Shown here: positions 5,771-7,788 of the stretch, piece by piece
Layout: each line of letters starts with the position of its first letter
Position numbering within the stretch: the first letter of the stretch is position 1
Source of the DNA: Candidatus Bathyarchaeota archaeon B26-1
GTDB taxonomy: Archaea > Thermoproteota > Bathyarchaeia > Bathyarchaeales > B26-1
NCBI GenBank assembly: GCA_001593925.1
Contig: LUCD01000091.1
Location: 1-7,788, forward strand
Direction of reading: 5' to 3'
DNA: 7,788 nt
Made by a program: the position numbers and the translations under genes
Notes under the pieces: model-generated
What the model was told of the DNA's origin: nothing
What the model saw: only the letters and a program-made list of their open reading frames with translations
The model's database searches: none

Positions 5771-5784
5771 AAAAGATTTAAATA
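5771..5784 (+). promoter_or_regulatory. BRE/TATA promoter of trpB2
   Basis: AAAAG (BRE-like) followed by ATTTAAATA is a near-ideal archaeal promoter. A start of transcription would fall near 5805-5810, giving a leader of about 30 nt with GGTGA at 5828-5832, six nt before ATG 5839. A second TATA-like sequence, ATATATAA (5800-5807), lies downstream; if used, it would produce a nearly leaderless transcript. Confidence 0.7.
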
Positions 5785-5838
5785 CGTCATGTAGGCGCAA
5801 TATATAACCTAACATGCAACCCAAACCGGTGAAACGAT

Positions 5839-7230
5839 ATGGCGGCAAAAAAGATACTATTAAGCGAGGAGGACGTGCCGAAACGTTGGTACTCCATACT
5901 GCCCGACCTACCCAGACCGCTACCGCCCTTCATAGACCCGGAGACTAAGGCGCCCGGAGTCGGGATCGTCCCGAAAATATACCCGAAAGCGATCATCGCC
6001 CAGGAGGTAAGTAAGGATAGGTGGATAGACATCCCCGAAGAGGTCAGGGAGGTCTATAGGCTCTGGAGGCCGACCCCCCTCTTCAGGGCTACGCGACTGG
6101 AGAAGGCCCTTAAGACCCCGGCTAAAATCTACTACAAATATGAGGGTGTAAGTCCTCCGGGAAGCCACAAACCCAACACAGCTGTCGCCCAAGCCTACTA
6201 CAACATGAAGGAGGGCATAGAACGTTTAGCCACCGAGACTGGGGCTGGACAGTGGGGTTCCGCCCTCGCCTTCGGCTGTATGATGTTCGGGTTGAGATGC
6301 ACCATCTACATGGTTAAGGTGAGTTACCAACAGAAGCCTTACAGGAGAGTCATGATGGAGGCCTTCGGGGCAAACGTCTACCCGAGCCCAAGCGATCAGA
6401 CGGAGAGCGGGAGAAGGATTCTGAAGGAGGACCCTGACAACCCGGGTAGCTTAGGGATTGCCATAAGCGAAGCAGTTGAGGACGCCCTCACACATGAAGA
6501 TACAAACTACGGCATAGGCAGTGTCTTCAACCACGTCCTACTCCATCAGACGGTTGTGGGGCTCGAAGCAAAGAAACAGCTGGAAGCCGTGGACGATTAT
6601 CCGGACGTGATCTATGGGTGTATAGGTGGAGGGAGCAGCTTCTCCGGGCTCTTCTGGCCCTTCTACTACGACAAGGTCTCTGGGAAGGCTGAGAAGGATA
6701 CGAGGTTTGTAGCCGTCGAAGCGACGGCTTGCCCCTCCGTCACTAGGGGAGAATACACGTACGACCATGGAGACACGGCGAGGTTGACTCCTCTAGTTCC
6801 CATGCACACCCTCGGTCACGATTTTATACCTCCACCGATCCACGCGGGCGGTCTACGCTACCACGGGATAGCTCCCACCATAAGTCTGCTGGTCTCGGAG
6901 AAGAAGGTTGAGACGAAGGCCTACAACCAGCTGGATGTATTCGACGCGGCTAAGCTCTTCATTAGGACTGAGGGGATAGTCCCTGCTCCAGAGCCGGCTC
7001 ACGCGATAAAGGGAGCAATAGACGAGGCTTTGAGGTGTAGAGAGACGGGTGAGGAGAAGGTCATCCTCTTCCTCTTGTGCGGCCACGGCCACTTCGACAT
7101 GCAAGCCTACGACGACTACCTCAGCGGAAAGCTAAGCCCATACGAGTATCCAAAAGAGAAGGTCGAAGAGGCTATGCAGAGGCTGAGAAGTCTCTATCCA
7201 TGGCTGAATGAACTTAAGAGATACCTGTAG
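5839..7230 (+). CDS. trpB2: Tryptophan synthase beta-like protein, TrpB2 type
   Basis: The 463-aa product is a PLP-dependent TrpB2, longer than the roughly 400-aa TrpB1 because of its N-terminal extension. Visible features are WRPTPLFRATRLEKAL (76-91), the PLP lysine K111 in GSHKPNTA, ETGAGQWGSALAFGC (133-147) with the catalytic glutamate E133, the phosphate-binding loop GCIGGGSSFSG (260-270), EGIVPAPEPAHAI (378-390) and the C-terminal CGHGHFD (414-420). Family members make tryptophan from indole and serine, and many archaeal TrpB2 proteins work without TrpA or rescue free indole or act with phosphoserine. No trpA or other trp gene is in the window, so this looks like an orphan copy. ATG 5839 has GGTGA six nt upstream and a good promoter. 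A hairpin with a T-run follows the stop. Assignment is secure; the physiological substrate is inferred. Confidence 0.96.
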   Translation: MAAKKILLSEEDVPKRWYSILPDLPRPLPPFIDPETKAPGVGIVPKIYPKAIIAQEVSKDRWIDIPEEVREVYRLWRPTPLFRATRLEKALKTPAKIYYKYEGVSPPGSHKPNTAVAQAYYNMKEGIERLATETGAGQWGSALAFGCMMFGLRCTIYMVKVSYQQKPYRRVMMEAFGANVYPSPSDQTESGRRILKEDPDNPGSLGIAISEAVEDALTHEDTNYGIGSVFNHVLLHQTVVGLEAKKQLEAVDDYPDVIYGCIGGGSSFSGLFWPFYYDKVSGKAEKDTRFVAVEATACPSVTRGEYTYDHGDTARLTPLVPMHTLGHDFIPPPIHAGGLRYHGIAPTISLLVSEKKVETKAYNQLDVFDAAKLFIRTEGIVPAPEPAHAIKGAIDEALRCRETGEEKVILFLLCGHGHFDMQAYDDYLSGKLSPYEYPKEKVEEAMQRLRSLYPWLNELKRYL

Positions 7231-7248
7231 ATGCTAAGTCTTTGTTGA

Positions 7249-7291
7249 GGGAGGCTTAAATTTAACTTGAGCCTCCAAATCCTCCCTTTTT
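7249..7291 (+). terminator. Terminator after trpB2
   Basis: GGAGGCT (7250-7256) pairs perfectly with AGCCTCC (7270-7276). The overlapping GGGAGG (7249-7254) can instead pair with CCTCCC (7281-7286), which is followed at once by five T residues (7287-7291). The second pairing has the shape of an intrinsic terminator. The two are mutually exclusive, which is a switch-like layout, but lying after the stop codon it most likely just ends the trpB2 transcript. Confidence 0.6.
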
Positions 7292-7352
7292 GGTCTACGC
7301 TACCCTTCAACTATTGCCCGATCAACGCGTCGCATCCAGCTTAGACTACAAC

Positions 7353-7359
7353 TTTATAA
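7353..7359 (+). promoter_or_regulatory. TATA box of the COG2150-type regulator gene
   Basis: TTTATAA within ACTTTATAAG lies about 44 nt before the proposed TTG start. A transcription start near 7380 would leave a leader of about 15 nt containing GGGTG (7385-7389). Together with the terminator upstream, it suggests that this gene is transcribed separately from trpB2. Confidence 0.5.
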
Positions 7360-7396
7360 GTCTCTAGGGTCATAAAATGGTCTTGGGTGCACATTT

Positions 7397-7788
7397 TTGT
7401 GGAAGAGAATATCGGAATTCCTGAAGGATTATCCGGAACGCCTCTCTGTCGCTAGGATTCTTGTGAAGAACGGTCTGAGCATAAGGGATGGGAAGGTTTA
7501 CTGCAACGAGATACCTGTCCCCATAGCCGGGATAAGCCGTGCGGCCGGGGTTGATAGGAGAACAGTCATGAAGACGATAGAGATGATCGAGAGTAACGAG
7601 GAGCTGCGGAGGATATTCAAGGGGATAAGGTCGGCTGGAACCTCTTTAAAGGAGATCGCGAGGCACCTCAACTTAGGGGTTGTCGAGATAACTCCAGAAG
7701 ACGCGAGGCTTCCAGGTATACTCGCACGTTCAGCCTCGCTCCTAGCCGACAGGAACATAAGCATCCGCCAAGCGATAGTCGATGACCC
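7397..7788 (+). CDS. COG2150-type regulator of amino acid metabolism (HTH plus ACT domain), 3' end cut by window
   Basis: The 131 visible residues match archaeal predicted regulators with an N-terminal helical/HTH part and a C-terminal ACT domain, usually about 165-170 aa. The start is TTG 7397: it gives the family-typical opening MWKRISEFLKDYPERL, the frame is closed by TAA at 7373-7375, and GGGTG lies 7 nt upstream. Conserved stretches are ARILVKNGLSIRDGKVYC (19-36), a helix-turn-helix IAGISRAAGVDRRTVMKTIE (43-62), ELRRIFKGIRSAGTSLKEIA (69-88), then the ACT domain from GVVEITPEDARLPGILARSASLLADRNISIRQAIVDDP (94-131). ACT domains bind amino acids, so it probably senses one and regulates biosynthesis genes. 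Its place after trpB2 suggests, but does not show, a link to aromatic amino acids. The remaining roughly 35 residues lie beyond the window. Confidence 0.88.
   Translation, partial: MWKRISEFLKDYPERLSVARILVKNGLSIRDGKVYCNEIPVPIAGISRAAGVDRRTVMKTIEMIESNEELRRIFKGIRSAGTSLKEIARHLNLGVVEITPEDARLPGILARSASLLADRNISIRQAIVDD

Noticed and set aside
5630..5848. 72-aa minus-strand ORF across the divergent spacer
   Set aside because: It runs through both predicted promoters and overlaps the trpB2 start; it has no ribosome binding site and no recognisable pattern.
7249..7291. Alternative stems after trpB2 as a riboswitch or attenuator for the next gene
   Set aside because: The next gene has its own TATA box downstream of these stems, so a simple terminator is the more economical reading.
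7498..7764. 88-aa minus-strand ORF opposite the COG2150-type gene
   Set aside because: The plus-strand frame has clear family features across the same stretch; the minus ORF has none.
1..7788. CRISPR arrays, insertion sequences or replication origin repeats
   Set aside because: No regularly spaced direct repeats, transposase-like frames or clustered origin motifs are visible.

Overview
The window is archaeal. The evidence is a TATA/BRE-type promoter (AAAAG followed by TTTAAATA), Shine-Dalgarno motifs of the GGTGA/GAGG type, TTG and GTG starts, a tRNA-Leu without encoded CCA, and archaeal families: an HdrA-MvhD fusion, a polyferredoxin, TrpB2, a COG2150-type ACT regulator, DUF1847 and DUF89. 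The GC-rich tRNA stems and heavy AGG/ATA codon use suggest a thermophile. The fused HdrA reads like those of uncultivated anaerobic lineages such as Bathyarchaeota and relatives, but that placement is an impression from memory, not a computed result.

Layout. Positions 1-487 (+) hold the 3' part of a DUF1847 predicted metal-binding protein. Positions 528-716 (-) hold a 62-codon startless fragment resembling the N-terminal part of an archaeal tyrosine recombinase. It lies just past the 3' end of an intact tRNA-Leu(UAG) at 727-811 (-), as expected for the scar of an element that once integrated there. Positions 929-1830 (+) encode a DUF89 phosphatase-family protein whose last 30 codons are in a different frame; the shift falls at a TGTGT tract. 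Positions 1864-2166 (-) encode a stand-alone Lrp/AsnC-type ligand-binding (RAM) domain. Positions 2231-5589 (-) form a compact two-gene operon: a six-cluster polyferredoxin followed, 14 nt later, by an 813-aa HdrA with fused MvhD. A 249-nt divergent control region follows (5590-5838). TrpB2 (5839-7230, +) ends at a hairpin plus T-run terminator. A COG2150-type HTH-ACT regulator (from 7397, +) runs off the window end.

How the genes may work together. The polyferredoxin and HdrA-MvhD carry all the parts of a long Fe-S/FAD electron conduit. The operon is bounded on both sides within the window and contains neither HdrB/HdrC nor a hydrogenase, so its donors and acceptors must be encoded elsewhere. 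TrpB2 is also alone, with no trpA. It is followed by a likely amino-acid-responsive regulator, but a terminator and a separate promoter lie between them. The most notable observations are the isolated bifurcation-type module, the recombinase relic at tRNA-Leu, the frame-disrupted DUF89 gene, and two overlapping palindromes plus a strong hairpin between the divergent hdr and trpB2 promoters.
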